In this document: one piece after another, positions 45,453 through 54,065 of the stretch
Layout of the letters: every line of letters begins with the position of its first letter
Position numbering within the stretch: the stretch's first letter is position 1
Origin: CAVVXX01 sp963707975
GTDB lineage: Bacteria > Pseudomonadota > Alphaproteobacteria > Micropepsales > Micropepsaceae
DNA: 64,000 bases
NCBI GenBank assembly: GCA_963707975.1
Contig: OY970177.1
Location: 1,922,001 to 1,986,000 of the forward strand
Direction of reading: 5' to 3'
The notes under the pieces: model-generated
Databases searched by the model: none
Told to the model about the DNA's origin: nothing
Seen by the model: only the letters and a program-made list of their open reading frames with translations
Translations under genes and position numbers: made by a program

Positions 45453-47262
45453 CAATCTGGCTGCAAGTTTCGCTCAAACTGACCAAACGCTGGAACAAAC
45501 GGAATACGCGTTGGGCGTGGCGCGCTCGTTCTCGGGCCGCGCATGGCTCATGCGGGCGGCGGACGCAGATGTCGTGCGCCAGATGGAATTGCGGGGGTTG
45601 AGTTCGACGCTTGCGCGCGTGCTGGTGGCGCGCGGGCTTAAGGCGGAAGAGGCGGAAGCATTCCTTGCGCCCAAAATCAAGGCGCTACTGGCCGATCCAC
45701 TGGCGCTGCACGACATGGCGAAGGCGGTGGAACGTTTCACTAGCGCTATTGCGTGCGGCGAGACCATCGGCGTACTGGCGGATTACGATGTGGACGGCTC
45801 GGCTTCCGCGGCGCTGCTGCTGCGTTTCCTGCGCGGGCTGGGGAGAGAAGCACAGCTTCATATTCCCGATCGGCTGAAAGACGGCTATGGCCCGTCACAA
45901 GCCGCAATGCACGCGTTTGCTGCGCGCGGCTGCAAGCTGGTGGCGACTGCCGATTGCGGCGCGGCGGCGCACGATGCGTTGGACGAAGCGCGCAAGCTCG
46001 GCATTGATGTGATCGTGCTCGATCACCACAAGGTCGAGGAAAATCCGCCCGCTTTCGCCCATGTGAATCCGAACGGGCCGGACGATACATCCGGCCTGAC
46101 GCAGCTTGCGGCAACGGGCGTGACATTTGTTTTTCTGGTGGCTGTGCATCGGCATCTGCGGGAGCAGGGCTGGTATGCGGCGTGTAACATTGCCGAACCC
46201 GATCTGCTGGCGCTGCTCGATCTGGTGGCGCTTGCCACCATCACCGATGTGGTGCCGCTCGTGGGTCTGAATCGCGCCTTCGTGCGGCAGGGCTTGAAAA
46301 TCCTCGACGGGCTGGAGCGTCCCGGCATGGCGGCGCTGGCGCGCGTGAGCGCAATCGCGCCACCGTTCACGCCCTATCATCTGGGGTTCATGTTCGGCCC
46401 GCGCATCAATGCTGGCGGTCGCGTAGGACGTTCCGATCTGGGCGCGATGCTGCTCGCCACCGACGATGCGATGGAAGCAGACCGCCTGGCCGACGAACTC
46501 AACCGTCACAATCGCGAGCGCCAGGCCATTGAAGCAGGCATTCTCGAACAGGCCGAAGCGCTGGCGATGCAACAGACGAACACGCCCTTCGTGCTCGTCA
46601 CTGGCGAAGGCTGGCACGCGGGCGTTGTCGGCATTATCGCCGGGCGATTGAAGGAACGGTACCAGAAGCCGGCGCTCGTCGCCGGGTTCGAAAACGGGAT
46701 TGGCCGGGGTTCCGCGCGCTCGGTTTCGGGCGTCGATCTTGGCCACATTATCCGGGCTGCGCGCGAGAACGGCTTACTGGAAACCGGCGGCGGTCACGCC
46801 ATGGCCGCGGGGTTCTCGTTGAAAGCAGAGCGCCTTAGTGAGTTCGCCAAGTTTCTTCACGAATCACTTGAACCTCAACGCGCGGTTATCGCCGCCGCGC
46901 GCGATCTACATGCCGACGCGCTGGTTTCGGTTTCGGGCGCTTCATTCGCGCTGATAAATGATGTCGCTCGCGCAGGGCCCTTCGGCGCTGGCAACCCGGA
47001 GCCGCTTTTTCTGTTGCCTGATGCGGTCATCGCTTATGCCGACATCGTGGGAACCAACCATGTGCGGTTGCGCCTGCTGGCGCGCGATGGAGCGAGCCTT
47101 GGCGCCATCGCCTTCCGCGCGGCCGATGCGCCCTTGGGGCAAGGGCTTTTGAAAGCGCGCGGGAAACGCGTGCATGTGGCGGGAAAGCTCAAATCCGACA
47201 ATTATAAAGACGAGCCCCGCGTGCAGCTGCACATCGAGGATGCGGCCCCGGCAGGCGCTTAA
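45445..47262 (+). CDS. recJ: single-stranded-DNA-specific exonuclease RecJ
   Basis: 5'-3' exonuclease used in recombination and mismatch repair. 605 residues. DHH domain motifs 'IGVLADYDVDGSASAALLLR' and 'DVIVLDHHKVEENPPAFAHV', then 'INAGGRVGRSDLGAMLLAT', and the DHHA1/OB part with 'GIGRGSARSVSGVDL' and 'ETGGGHAMAAGFSLKAERL'. Last gene of the hom operon; a REP element follows directly. Confidence 0.95.
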   Translation: MISNLAASFAQTDQTLEQTEYALGVARSFSGRAWLMRAADADVVRQMELRGLSSTLARVLVARGLKAEEAEAFLAPKIKALLADPLALHDMAKAVERFTSAIACGETIGVLADYDVDGSASAALLLRFLRGLGREAQLHIPDRLKDGYGPSQAAMHAFAARGCKLVATADCGAAAHDALDEARKLGIDVIVLDHHKVEENPPAFAHVNPNGPDDTSGLTQLAATGVTFVFLVAVHRHLREQGWYAACNIAEPDLLALLDLVALATITDVVPLVGLNRAFVRQGLKILDGLERPGMAALARVSAIAPPFTPYHLGFMFGPRINAGGRVGRSDLGAMLLATDDAMEADRLADELNRHNRERQAIEAGILEQAEALAMQQTNTPFVLVTGEGWHAGVVGIIAGRLKERYQKPALVAGFENGIGRGSARSVSGVDLGHIIRAARENGLLETGGGHAMAAGFSLKAERLSEFAKFLHESLEPQRAVIAAARDLHADALVSVSGASFALINDVARAGPFGAGNPEPLFLLPDAVIAYADIVGTNHVRLRLLARDGASLGAIAFRAADAPLGQGLLKARGKRVHVAGKLKSDNYKDEPRVQLHIEDAAPAGA

Positions 47263-47264
47263 AT

Positions 47265-47335
47265 CCTTATGCTTCGACAGGCTCAGCATGAGGATTTTCT
47301 TGCACCCTCACCCTGAGCTTGTCGAAGGGTAAGGT
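47265..47335. repeat. REP/BIME-like palindrome pair (copy D)
   Basis: CCTTATGCTTCGACAGG..CAGCATGAGG, then CCCTCACCCTGAGCTTGTCGAAGGGTAAGG, with two mismatches relative to the other copies. It lies between recJ and tRNA-Glu. Confidence 0.88.
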
Positions 47336-47381
47336 GTGCTGCTTGCCAGCCGCGCAGCCGCGCTTTATTAGCCGGCGTCAA

Positions 47382-47456
47382 GCGCCCTTCGTCTATCGGT
47401 TAGGACTCAAGATTTTCAATCTTGCAAGAGGGGTTCGACTCCCCTAGGGCGCGCCA
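47382..47456 (+). tRNA. tRNA-Glu (anticodon TTC)
   Basis: Acceptor GCGCCCT/AGGGCGC, anticodon arm CAAGA-TTTTCAA-TCTTG (anticodon TTC), T-arm GGGG-TTCGACT-CCCC, discriminator G and encoded CCA. The 3' three-quarters are also read, antisense, as the end of the adjoining recombinase gene. Confidence 0.95.
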
Positions 47457-49040
47457 TTCTCGTACAGAAGCGGGCACTCCACTGATGTTATCCGGGGTAG
47501 ATGCCATGGCAGCGATGGCTTCTGGATGGCCGCTGATGATCGCCTTCTCGCGATCCACGATGATCTCCGACACAAGCCCGCGTACGTAACGGCGCTGGAT
47601 CGCGCGTGGCGCGTCCAACAGGCGGCGTTTCAAGGTTGCCGCGATACTTGCTGCCTGCTGCCTGGAAAGTGCCTGGCGAAGCTCGGGAAGCTCATTGTCC
47701 AACAGGCTCAGGTGCCTTCTGCTGTCCTCGCGTCGCGCATTGAGCTCATCGAGCCTGCCACGAAGCATGGCCATGTCTGGAACCGAGCCCTCAGCAACAG
47801 CCGTGAGCAGGCGTTCGATTTGCGCTTCGCTGGTTTTAAGGTCTTTGCGCAGGGCTACCCTTTGCGCGGATGTCTCCGCACTCAGCGCGCGGCGATGACG
47901 GATAGCCTCTCTCAGCAATGTGACGAGGCGCTCCGGCGTCAAGAGCTGATCGGCTAATGCGCCAATAACAAGTTTGTCCAACTCCCTCTCGGGGATTGAT
48001 GTTGGATTTTTGCAGGCGGAACGGCCTTTGAGCCTGATCGTCGAACAGCCGTAATAGCGATAGCGGCCGCTCTTGCCCGTATTCAGCATTAAGGGCTTAC
48101 CGCAGCTTTCGCAGCGAGCGAGCCCAGTAAGCAGGACCTCGCTGGTGGTGATGCGGGGCGGCGTCACGTTTGGCCTGCGGGCGCGCAATTCTTCCTGCAC
48201 ACGGTTGAAGTCCTTGCGCTTAACGATTTTTGGAACCGGGAGAGCCACCCATTCGCTTTTGGGGCGTGCACGGTTCGTCCGGCTGTCATGGGTGTTGTAG
48301 TGGTAGACCCCTGCATAGGCTTCGCGCGTCAGGATCGCGTGCACGATGCTGGTATAGAACTGGTTGCCGCTCCGATTCTTGAAGCCATTTCGGTTTAGCC
48401 AGTCAGCAATGTTCTTGACGCCTAAGGGGCCCGTAGTGCCATCGCCTGTGAGGAACAGCTTGAAGATCTTTCTCACTGTAGCAGCTTCGCGCGGTTCGAT
48501 CTCAAGGCGTTTCTTGATGCGTTGGCCGCGTTTCTCGACCTCAGTGGTACGGTAGCCAAAGGGTGCTTTCGATCCGTTCCAGAAGCCCTGCCTCGCGTTT
48601 TCCAGCATGGTGCGGATGACGTGTTTGGCGGTCTCTTCGCTGTGCAGCGCGTCAGCTGCGGCTAGAACCGTCTCGGCAAACTCGGCCGATGGTCCGTCGC
48701 CAAAACCCTGGGTCATGGATAGTAGCGCCACGCCGTGCTTCTGGAGGCGGCGCTTTGAGATTACATAGCCTGCCGTATCGCGGAAGAAGCGCGACTGGGA
48801 GTGTACGAGCACAAGATCGAAAGAAGAAGGATCGACACAGGCCGCATCCATCATGCGCTGGAACTCGGGCCGTTTGTCATCGCGGGCGCTCGATCCAGGA
48901 TCGACAAATTCGCCGATCACATGCCAGCCACGTTCCTGGCAGTAGCGCCTTGCGTGCGCCAGCTGATCAGGAATCGAGATGTCGTTTTCCGCCTGGCGTG
49001 TGGTGGACACCCGCGCATAGACAGCGACCCGTTTGGTCAT
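47400..49040 (-). CDS. large serine recombinase (site-specific integrase)
   Basis: 546 residues. N-terminal resolvase domain 'KRVAVYARVSTTRQAENDIS' with the nucleophile at S12, 'DLVLVHSQSRFFRDTAGYVI', and a recombinase domain ('GVKNIADWLNRNGFKNRSG', 'ILTREAYAGVYHYNT'). A zinc ribbon ('ARCESCGKPLMLNTGKSGRY' ... 'CKNP') and a long coiled coil follow. The last residues, 'WRALGESNPSCKIENLES', are encoded by the antisense strand of tRNA-Glu, and the stop lies inside the tRNA, so the attachment site probably sits within the 3' end of the gene. It overlaps the small upstream gene by 4 nt. Confidence 0.93.
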   Translation of the reverse strand: MTKRVAVYARVSTTRQAENDISIPDQLAHARRYCQERGWHVIGEFVDPGSSARDDKRPEFQRMMDAACVDPSSFDLVLVHSQSRFFRDTAGYVISKRRLQKHGVALLSMTQGFGDGPSAEFAETVLAAADALHSEETAKHVIRTMLENARQGFWNGSKAPFGYRTTEVEKRGQRIKKRLEIEPREAATVRKIFKLFLTGDGTTGPLGVKNIADWLNRNGFKNRSGNQFYTSIVHAILTREAYAGVYHYNTHDSRTNRARPKSEWVALPVPKIVKRKDFNRVQEELRARRPNVTPPRITTSEVLLTGLARCESCGKPLMLNTGKSGRYRYYGCSTIRLKGRSACKNPTSIPERELDKLVIGALADQLLTPERLVTLLREAIRHRRALSAETSAQRVALRKDLKTSEAQIERLLTAVAEGSVPDMAMLRGRLDELNARREDSRRHLSLLDNELPELRQALSRQQAASIAATLKRRLLDAPRAIQRRYVRGLVSEIIVDREKAIISGHPEAIAAMASTPDNISGVPASVREWRALGESNPSCKIENLES

Positions 49041-49240
49041 TTTGAGGGTTCCTTATTGTCGTTGGCCACCAGCGCCACAAGATCGTCCACCAGGCTCGCA
49101 AACACTTCAACTTCTACCCTCTGGACGGCCAAGGATTGCGGAATCCGTACCTCCATTCGCAAGGGCTTGGTGGGGCCTATGTTGTCGTTTGCAGGGGTGG
49201 GAAGGCGCACTGTCCCAAGTTTTCTCGGAGGGGCGCTCAT
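49037..49240 (-). CDS. small protein coupled to the serine recombinase
   Basis: 67 residues from Met 49240 (78 if an upstream start at 49273 is used). A proline-rich N-terminus precedes 'LRMEVRIPQSLAVQRVEVEV' and 'FASLVDDLVALVAND'. Its stop overlaps the recombinase start (ATGA), so the two are probably translated together. It could be a recombination directionality factor or an accessory DNA-binding protein. This is inferred from position only. Confidence 0.5.
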   Translation of the reverse strand: MSAPPRKLGTVRLPTPANDNIGPTKPLRMEVRIPQSLAVQRVEVEVFASLVDDLVALVANDNKEPSK

Positions 49241-49273
49241 ATCCAGAGCCGCCCTGGCGGGAGAAACGACCAA

Positions 49274-49959
49274 GGAGATTTTCGGGCCCGGGAAAGCGAC
49301 GCGAACAAACGCAACACGGTTCTCTCCTTACAAAGAAACTTTGGAGAGAACGAACCGCCAATTTTTTAATTGGTCAGCAACATAGAGGGTCCGTCAAGGT
49401 GGCCAAAAGGGGATTTCCACAATGTGGCCCTCCAATGTGTTCAGCACCCGGTGCGGTCATTAGTCTCAATGCACGGACGGTCCTCTCTATTCCTATTCGC
49501 CGAAAATTCGAAACAATTAGGCGGAGCGCAGGCAGGTGAAACAGGACGAACAACAGGGCAAAAAACAGGACGATGGCAGGATAGGACCAGGATGAGAGCA
49601 GGATGAGAGCAGGATGAGAGCAGGATGAGAGCAGGATGAGAGCAGGATGAGAGCAGGATGAAACACAGTATCAAGGTGGGTTGAGTCAGGGCTGATGACG
49701 GAGTCGAGGGCGGGGTCAAATCAGGGTTGCGGCAGGGTAGGTGGTTGGGTTCAGGCGGAGTTGAGAAAGATTGTGGTGCTCTAGCGGTTTAAACTTTGAG
49801 GTCGCCGTTCATCTTAGCGTCCACAGATTTTACATGCGAACACACCCAGAGGCGTGGTGTGCAGAGTCCGCTATTGATGCTGTGGACGGCGCCCACTCTG
49901 CGGCATCGGAGTGCCCTAGGGTGGTTGTGTCGAAGCAAACCACTTGAGGGGAGCCGTCC
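49274..49959. other. gene-poor stretch between the recombinase operon and the IS110 transposase
   Basis: 686 bp without a convincing gene. It contains the 11-bp tandem array at 49590-49655, preceded by degenerate CAGGA-type copies from about 49540. A CACTC..GAGTG hairpin lies at about 49890-49910. The last ~150 bp upstream of the transposase may belong to the IS and could encode its guide (bridge) RNA. Confidence 0.45.
49590..49655 (+). repeat. six exact tandem copies of an 11-bp unit
   Basis: Unit GGATGAGAGCA, six perfect copies in a row, then a partial one (GGATGAAACAC). Degenerate copies precede it. The strand is purine-rich; 11 bp is close to one helical turn and not a multiple of three. 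Confidence 0.9.
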
Positions 49960-50994
49960 ATGGGCGAAATTAGCACAATTGGTCTCGATATTGCGAAGTT
50001 GGTATTTCAAGTTCACGGCGTCGATGGCGCGGGTGCGCTGGTGATCCGCAAGCGCATTGGTCGCTCAATGGTGTTGGAGTTCTTTGCCAACCTGCCGCCG
50101 TGCCTGGTGGGGATCGAAGCCTGTGCGACAGCGCATCACTGGGGCCGTGAGCTGCAGGGGCTTGGCCACACGGTGAAGCTGATGCCGCCGAGCTATGTAA
50201 AAGCCTATCTCAAACGCAGCAAAAATGATGCGAACGATGCTGCAGCGATCTGCGAGGCGGTGACTAGGCCATCGATGCGGTTTGTTCCGATAAAGACGAA
50301 GGAGCAGCAGGCTGGCTTGATGCTGCACCGGACCCGGCAATTGCTGGTGCGTCAGCGCACGATGTTGAGCAACGCCATGCGAGGACACCTGGCCGAACTC
50401 GGCATCGTGTCGGCGAAGGGCAGCTCAGGAACCAGCGAGTTGCTTGGGATCATCGCGGACGTACTGGATAACCGGGTTCCCCCAGCTGCCCGCGGCATTC
50501 TCGATGTGCTGGCGCGGCAGTACATCGCCATCGGAGCCGAGATCGGATCAATCGACAAGAGCATCCTGGCCTGGCACCGCTCGTGTGAGGCGAGCCGTCG
50601 CCTGGAGGAGATCCCAGGAATCGGCCCGATCGTTGCCACAGCCCTCGTTGCTGAGATCGGCGACTGGAAGGCGTTCTCATCGGGGCGCAGCCTTGCCGCC
50701 TGGATTGGGTTGGTGCCGAAGCAGCATACGACCGGCGGCAAGGACAGGCTCGGCAGCATCACCAAGCAGGGCAATCGATACTTGCGATGGTTGCTGGTCG
50801 CCGGCGCGATGGCGGTCATCCGCTATGCGCAAAAGCACGGTACGGAGAAGCGGCCGTGGCTCGGGCGATTGATGGAACGCCGGCCGACGAAGGTGGCTGC
50901 GGTTGCGCTTGCCAACAAAACTGCGCGGATCGCCTGGGCCATTATGGTGCACGGCGACAGATACAGAGAGCCGAAGCTGTTGGGGGCAGCGTGA
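49960..50994 (+). CDS. IS110-family transposase
   Basis: 344 residues. N-terminal RuvC-like DEDD domain: D10 in 'STIGLDIAKLVFQVHGVDG', Glu in 'CLVGIEACATAHHWGREL' and the Asp pair in 'LKRSKNDANDAAAICEAV'. C-terminal Tnp20 domain with the conserved Ser region 'RSLAAWIGLVPKQHTTGGKD' and 'GSITKQGNRYLRWLLVAGA'. The family moves by a guide-RNA-directed recombination. Intact frame with a clear AGGGGAG site upstream, so it may still be active. The exact IS ends and subgroup are not resolved. Confidence 0.93.
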   Translation: MGEISTIGLDIAKLVFQVHGVDGAGALVIRKRIGRSMVLEFFANLPPCLVGIEACATAHHWGRELQGLGHTVKLMPPSYVKAYLKRSKNDANDAAAICEAVTRPSMRFVPIKTKEQQAGLMLHRTRQLLVRQRTMLSNAMRGHLAELGIVSAKGSSGTSELLGIIADVLDNRVPPAARGILDVLARQYIAIGAEIGSIDKSILAWHRSCEASRRLEEIPGIGPIVATALVAEIGDWKAFSSGRSLAAWIGLVPKQHTTGGKDRLGSITKQGNRYLRWLLVAGAMAVIRYAQKHGTEKRPWLGRLMERRPTKVAAVALANKTARIAWAIMVHGDRYREPKLLGAA

Positions 50995-51093
50995 GAGACG
51001 CCAACAGATAGATCGGCAACACCAATTGGCGAGGGCATGACGACGTAATGCAGACACGGTCGTTCCGGGGATCGGGAGAGCCCGTTTGGGTCA

Positions 51094-51117
51094 ACGCACT
51101 TCCAAGTGCGTGTTTTT
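51094..51117 (+). terminator. hairpin followed by a T-run downstream of IS110
   Basis: ACGCACTT-CC-AAGTGCGT, an 8-bp palindrome, followed by G and TTTTT. It looks like a Rho-independent terminator for the transposase transcript, or part of the IS end. Confidence 0.5.
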
Positions 51118-51260
51118 GATTGGGACCCGTTTCCGCGCAGAGCATTAAGGCCAGCGGCTACATAAGCCGCACAAACAGGCCGGACACATGACCGCACCCG
51201 ACCAATGCTGCATAAACGTCAGAAAGTTCTTGCCATGGCGCCGTCCACACATGGGGCCGC

Positions 51261-53075
51261 TCAGTGTACCCCAAAGGGGCGAATGCTCGCAGCAACCGAG
51301 TCCGCGACATGCTCCTTGGAAATGATACCGGCCACGTCCTGGGCGCGCGGGATCGCCTTGCCGCGCACGATAACCACCATCGAGGCGTTATGCCGCCACA
51401 TGCGGTTGATGACGTCATAGGCGATGTCGTTCTCGCGGGCGATGGTGAAATTCTTCTGCATGATGTCGCCGAGCCGAACGCCGACATAAGCCTCTTCGAG
51501 CCCGCGCCTGAGGCTGGTATTAACGCGCAGCACGCCGACGATGCGGCTACCCTGAGTGACCACGATGTGCTTGAGGTCAGCGCCTTCGCCGGACGCCTTG
51601 AGGAAGGTGATGAAATTGGTTTCGGCCGGCAGCACGCGAACATCCTTGTCCATGACCTCGCTCGCGTGCCGCACCAGGAACATGTTGGCGTGCAGCGCCT
51701 TAGGGATGAAATGGCCGCGTCCTACCAGCTTGACAGTGTAAATGTTTTCCGCCGAAAGCAGACGCCGAACGCCAAGGCTCAAGGCCACAGCCAATATCAT
51801 CGGCATCACCAGGCCGTAATCGCGCGTCATCTCGAAAATCATGGTCACGGCCGTCATGGCGGCACCTGTGCCGCCGCCCACCATCGCCGCCATGCCGACA
51901 ATGGCGAAGGCGGGCACGCTGGCGCCCTGCAGTGGATGAACCATATTTACGAGTACGCCGAAGGCGCCGCCAAAGGTTGCACCCATGAACAACGAGGGCG
52001 AAAAAATGCCGCCCGACGCGCCCGAGCCCAGGCTCACCGACGTCGCGGTCAGTTTCGAGATAAACAGCAAGGGCAAAAGCGAAAGCGTCGCCATCTGGCC
52101 CACAAGCAAGGCCTGGATTGTCGCGTAGCCAACACCATCCACATAATAATGGCCGAAGTTGCGGAACAGCACATACATAAGCACGCCCAGCAGCAACATG
52201 CCGATGCTGTGGCGCAGATAGGGGTTATGGATCTTCTCGAACACAAGTTCTGCAGCCGCCAATCCGCGAATAAACGCAGTTGCGGCAAGGCCCATTAGCG
52301 CGCCTAAGAGCGCATACATCACCAGCGCGACAGCCGATGCTGGGTGATCGCCGATCAGCGGTATGGGCGGTACCTCGAAGGCCGGGCGCGGACCAAGAAA
52401 GATATTTCCGACAAAAGTCGCGGTTCCCGTGGCCAGCGCCACGGGGAGAAACGTCCGCACGCTCACTTCCGGCATCATCAGCTCGATGGTGAACAGCACA
52501 CCGCCGATAGGTGTGTTGAAGGTGGCCGCAATGCCTGCACCGGCCCCCGCCGCCACCAGCGTGATGCGCTGCCAAGGCGCCATGCGCACGATCTGCCCGA
52601 CAGTTGAGCCCAGCGACGCGCCGATCTGGATGATGGGCCCCTCGCGCCCCACCGCGGCGCCGCTGCCGATGGATAGCGCCGAGGCCAGCGACTTCACGAT
52701 CGCAACCACGGGCCTGATGCGCCCTTCGCGGTAATAAACCGCGTCCATAACTTCCGGCACGCCGTGGCCGCGCGCTTCGGGCGCGAAATTGTTCACCAGC
52801 GCCGTGACGAACAGACCGCCGATGACCGGCACGAGAATAATCCAGGCGCCCCACGGGCTCACCGGATCGAAGATGTTGGCGTCATACAGAAACGAAAGCT
52901 TGCCCAGAAAGAATGCGTTGTGGATGAAGGCAATCAATGCGCGAAAGCCAACCGCTCCTATTCCGGTGACAATGCCGATGATGATCGAGATAAGCGACAG
53001 AGCGAACAGACTGATGGGGCCGGCATTCTCAGGCGGTTTCGACTGTCGTGAGGTTTCGGCTTTCAATGCGTCCAT
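51261..53075 (-). CDS. ClC-family chloride channel/antiporter with CBS domains
   Basis: About 604 residues. The ClC membrane core shows the three anion-filter regions: 'SIGSGAAVGREGPIIQIGA' (GREGP with the gating Glu), 'VSLGSGASGGIFSPSLFMG' and 'APEARGHGVPEVMDAVYY'. A C-terminal CBS pair follows ('VMDKDVRVLPAETNFITFL' and 'IMQKNFTIARENDIAYDVI'), which usually senses adenine nucleotides. Start 53075 is chosen with AAGGGG 9 nt upstream; a GTG at 53102 is possible. It may serve acid or anion homeostasis. Confidence 0.94.
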   Translation of the reverse strand: MDALKAETSRQSKPPENAGPISLFALSLISIIIGIVTGIGAVGFRALIAFIHNAFFLGKLSFLYDANIFDPVSPWGAWIILVPVIGGLFVTALVNNFAPEARGHGVPEVMDAVYYREGRIRPVVAIVKSLASALSIGSGAAVGREGPIIQIGASLGSTVGQIVRMAPWQRITLVAAGAGAGIAATFNTPIGGVLFTIELMMPEVSVRTFLPVALATGTATFVGNIFLGPRPAFEVPPIPLIGDHPASAVALVMYALLGALMGLAATAFIRGLAAAELVFEKIHNPYLRHSIGMLLLGVLMYVLFRNFGHYYVDGVGYATIQALLVGQMATLSLLPLLFISKLTATSVSLGSGASGGIFSPSLFMGATFGGAFGVLVNMVHPLQGASVPAFAIVGMAAMVGGGTGAAMTAVTMIFEMTRDYGLVMPMILAVALSLGVRRLLSAENIYTVKLVGRGHFIPKALHANMFLVRHASEVMDKDVRVLPAETNFITFLKASGEGADLKHIVVTQGSRIVGVLRVNTSLRRGLEEAYVGVRLGDIMQKNFTIARENDIAYDVINRMWRHNASMVVIVRGKAIPRAQDVAGIISKEHVADSVAASIRPFGVH

Positions 53076-53261
53076 TACGGTTGCCCCTTCCGAAATTCTC
53101 ACCCGAGCGAAGGACTGTCAAGGAAACCGAGGATTGACCGCGTGGAATTCCTTTCTCGTTAGCGAGAAGGGAAATAAAGTACGATGGAATCAATACGGAG
53201 CCAGTGGTCAGCTTGTGTAAATTGTTTCGGACATATCTTTTGTGGATCGCGCCCGCACAAG

Positions 53262-53294
53262 GATGGCAGCCCGCGTCTTGCACGGGCTGCCATC
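53262..53294. repeat. perfect 12-bp stem hairpin
   Basis: GATGGCAGCCCG and CGGGCTGCCATC separated by nine bases, just downstream of the reverse-strand gene at 53334-53789. No T-run follows on either strand, so it is either a weak terminator or another palindrome. Confidence 0.6.
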
Positions 53295-53333
53295 TCTTCG
53301 CGCCGGCCAGGGGGAACCGGCGCATCACGGAGG

Positions 53334-53789
53334 TTACGCGCCGTGCTTGTTCTCTTCGCCCGCCATCTTGCCGGGGAAGCGGAACACGATCTGCCTCTTG
53401 CCGTTCGCGGGCACGGTGAAGCTCGCCTCCTTTGGGCTTGCGCCCAACACGTCGGCATGCGCGCGATAATGCCCGGGCGAGAGATCCATCAACACCCATG
53501 GGCCTTCGCATTGCACATTCACAACTTCGCGACCCTTATCGCCGGTCACCGTCAGCGTCTCATCGCCAAGATACTGGCCATAACCTCCCGCAAATTCGAA
53601 CTTCACGGGATATTTCTGCCACTGGGCGCGTGTGCGGTCAGCTTGGCCCGCGCCGGTGCACACGGCGTTGACGCCGTGCACCTCCGTCATGCTGTCCATG
53701 GGCAGACGCGCGGGGGATGCCTGCGCGCCGCTGGCAGCCGCCAGTGCCAGAAACCCGGCAACGCCGAGCGCAGATTTTGCAAGTGTCAT
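53334..53789 (-). CDS. secreted protein of unknown function
   Basis: 151 residues from ATG 53789, behind a clear GGAGG site. Signal peptide to about residue 25 ('ASGAQASPARL'). The mature part has two cysteines ('NAVCTGAGQADR', 'VVNVQCEGPWVLMDL') that could pair, and a beta-rich C-terminus ('GHYRAHADVLGASPKEASFT', 'KRQIVFRFPGKM') like a carboxypeptidase-regulatory fold. Likely periplasmic. No family named with confidence. Confidence 0.7.
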   Translation of the reverse strand: MTLAKSALGVAGFLALAAASGAQASPARLPMDSMTEVHGVNAVCTGAGQADRTRAQWQKYPVKFEFAGGYGQYLGDETLTVTGDKGREVVNVQCEGPWVLMDLSPGHYRAHADVLGASPKEASFTVPANGKRQIVFRFPGKMAGEENKHGA

Positions 53790-53967
53790 GAGTACCTCCA
53801 TCTACGTGCTTTGGGAAGCGCCCGGCACGCATGCGGGCGGCCTCCTCCCGACCGGAAAAACATAGCAAGTGCCGCTTACCTGGGTATGTACTCCGCATGA
53901 AAGCGGCGCAACGAAAACACAAGGCATAGAATAATCCTCCTGCGCGACAGATCGACTATCGCGTTAA

Positions 53968-53993
53968 ATGTTCGCTTTTGGCGAAAAGCAGAC
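53968..53993. repeat. GTCCGCT...AAGCAGAC dispersed repeat, copy 1
   Basis: ATGTTCGCTTTTGGCGAAAA then GCAGAC. Related copies lie at 61628-61655, 62807-62833 and 63098-63127. It is a short imperfect palindrome. Confidence 0.55.
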
Positions 53994-54065
53994 GATGGGT
54001 GTTGAGGTTTAACCCGAGATTGCGGGGATGTTTATTCCTGTTCTGCTGGAGAGCATCTAACCCGT

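Larger units (their letters stand above)
47382..51120. mobile_element. candidate integrated element at tRNA-Glu (right end not found)
   Basis: The tRNA-Glu gene abuts a large serine recombinase, a small coupled gene, a repeat array and an IS110 transposase, none of them housekeeping. No second copy of the tRNA 3' end was found to the right, but serine recombinases need only a 2-bp core, so none is required. The right boundary is a guess placed after the IS110 gene and hairpin. Confidence 0.45.

Noticed and set aside
44250..45455. 401-codon reverse frame opposite glpX
   Set aside because: Antisense shadow of two certain genes (hom, glpX) with no family resemblance.
49540..49670. CRISPR array
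   Set aside because: The 11-bp units are directly contiguous with no spacers, and no cas genes are in the window.
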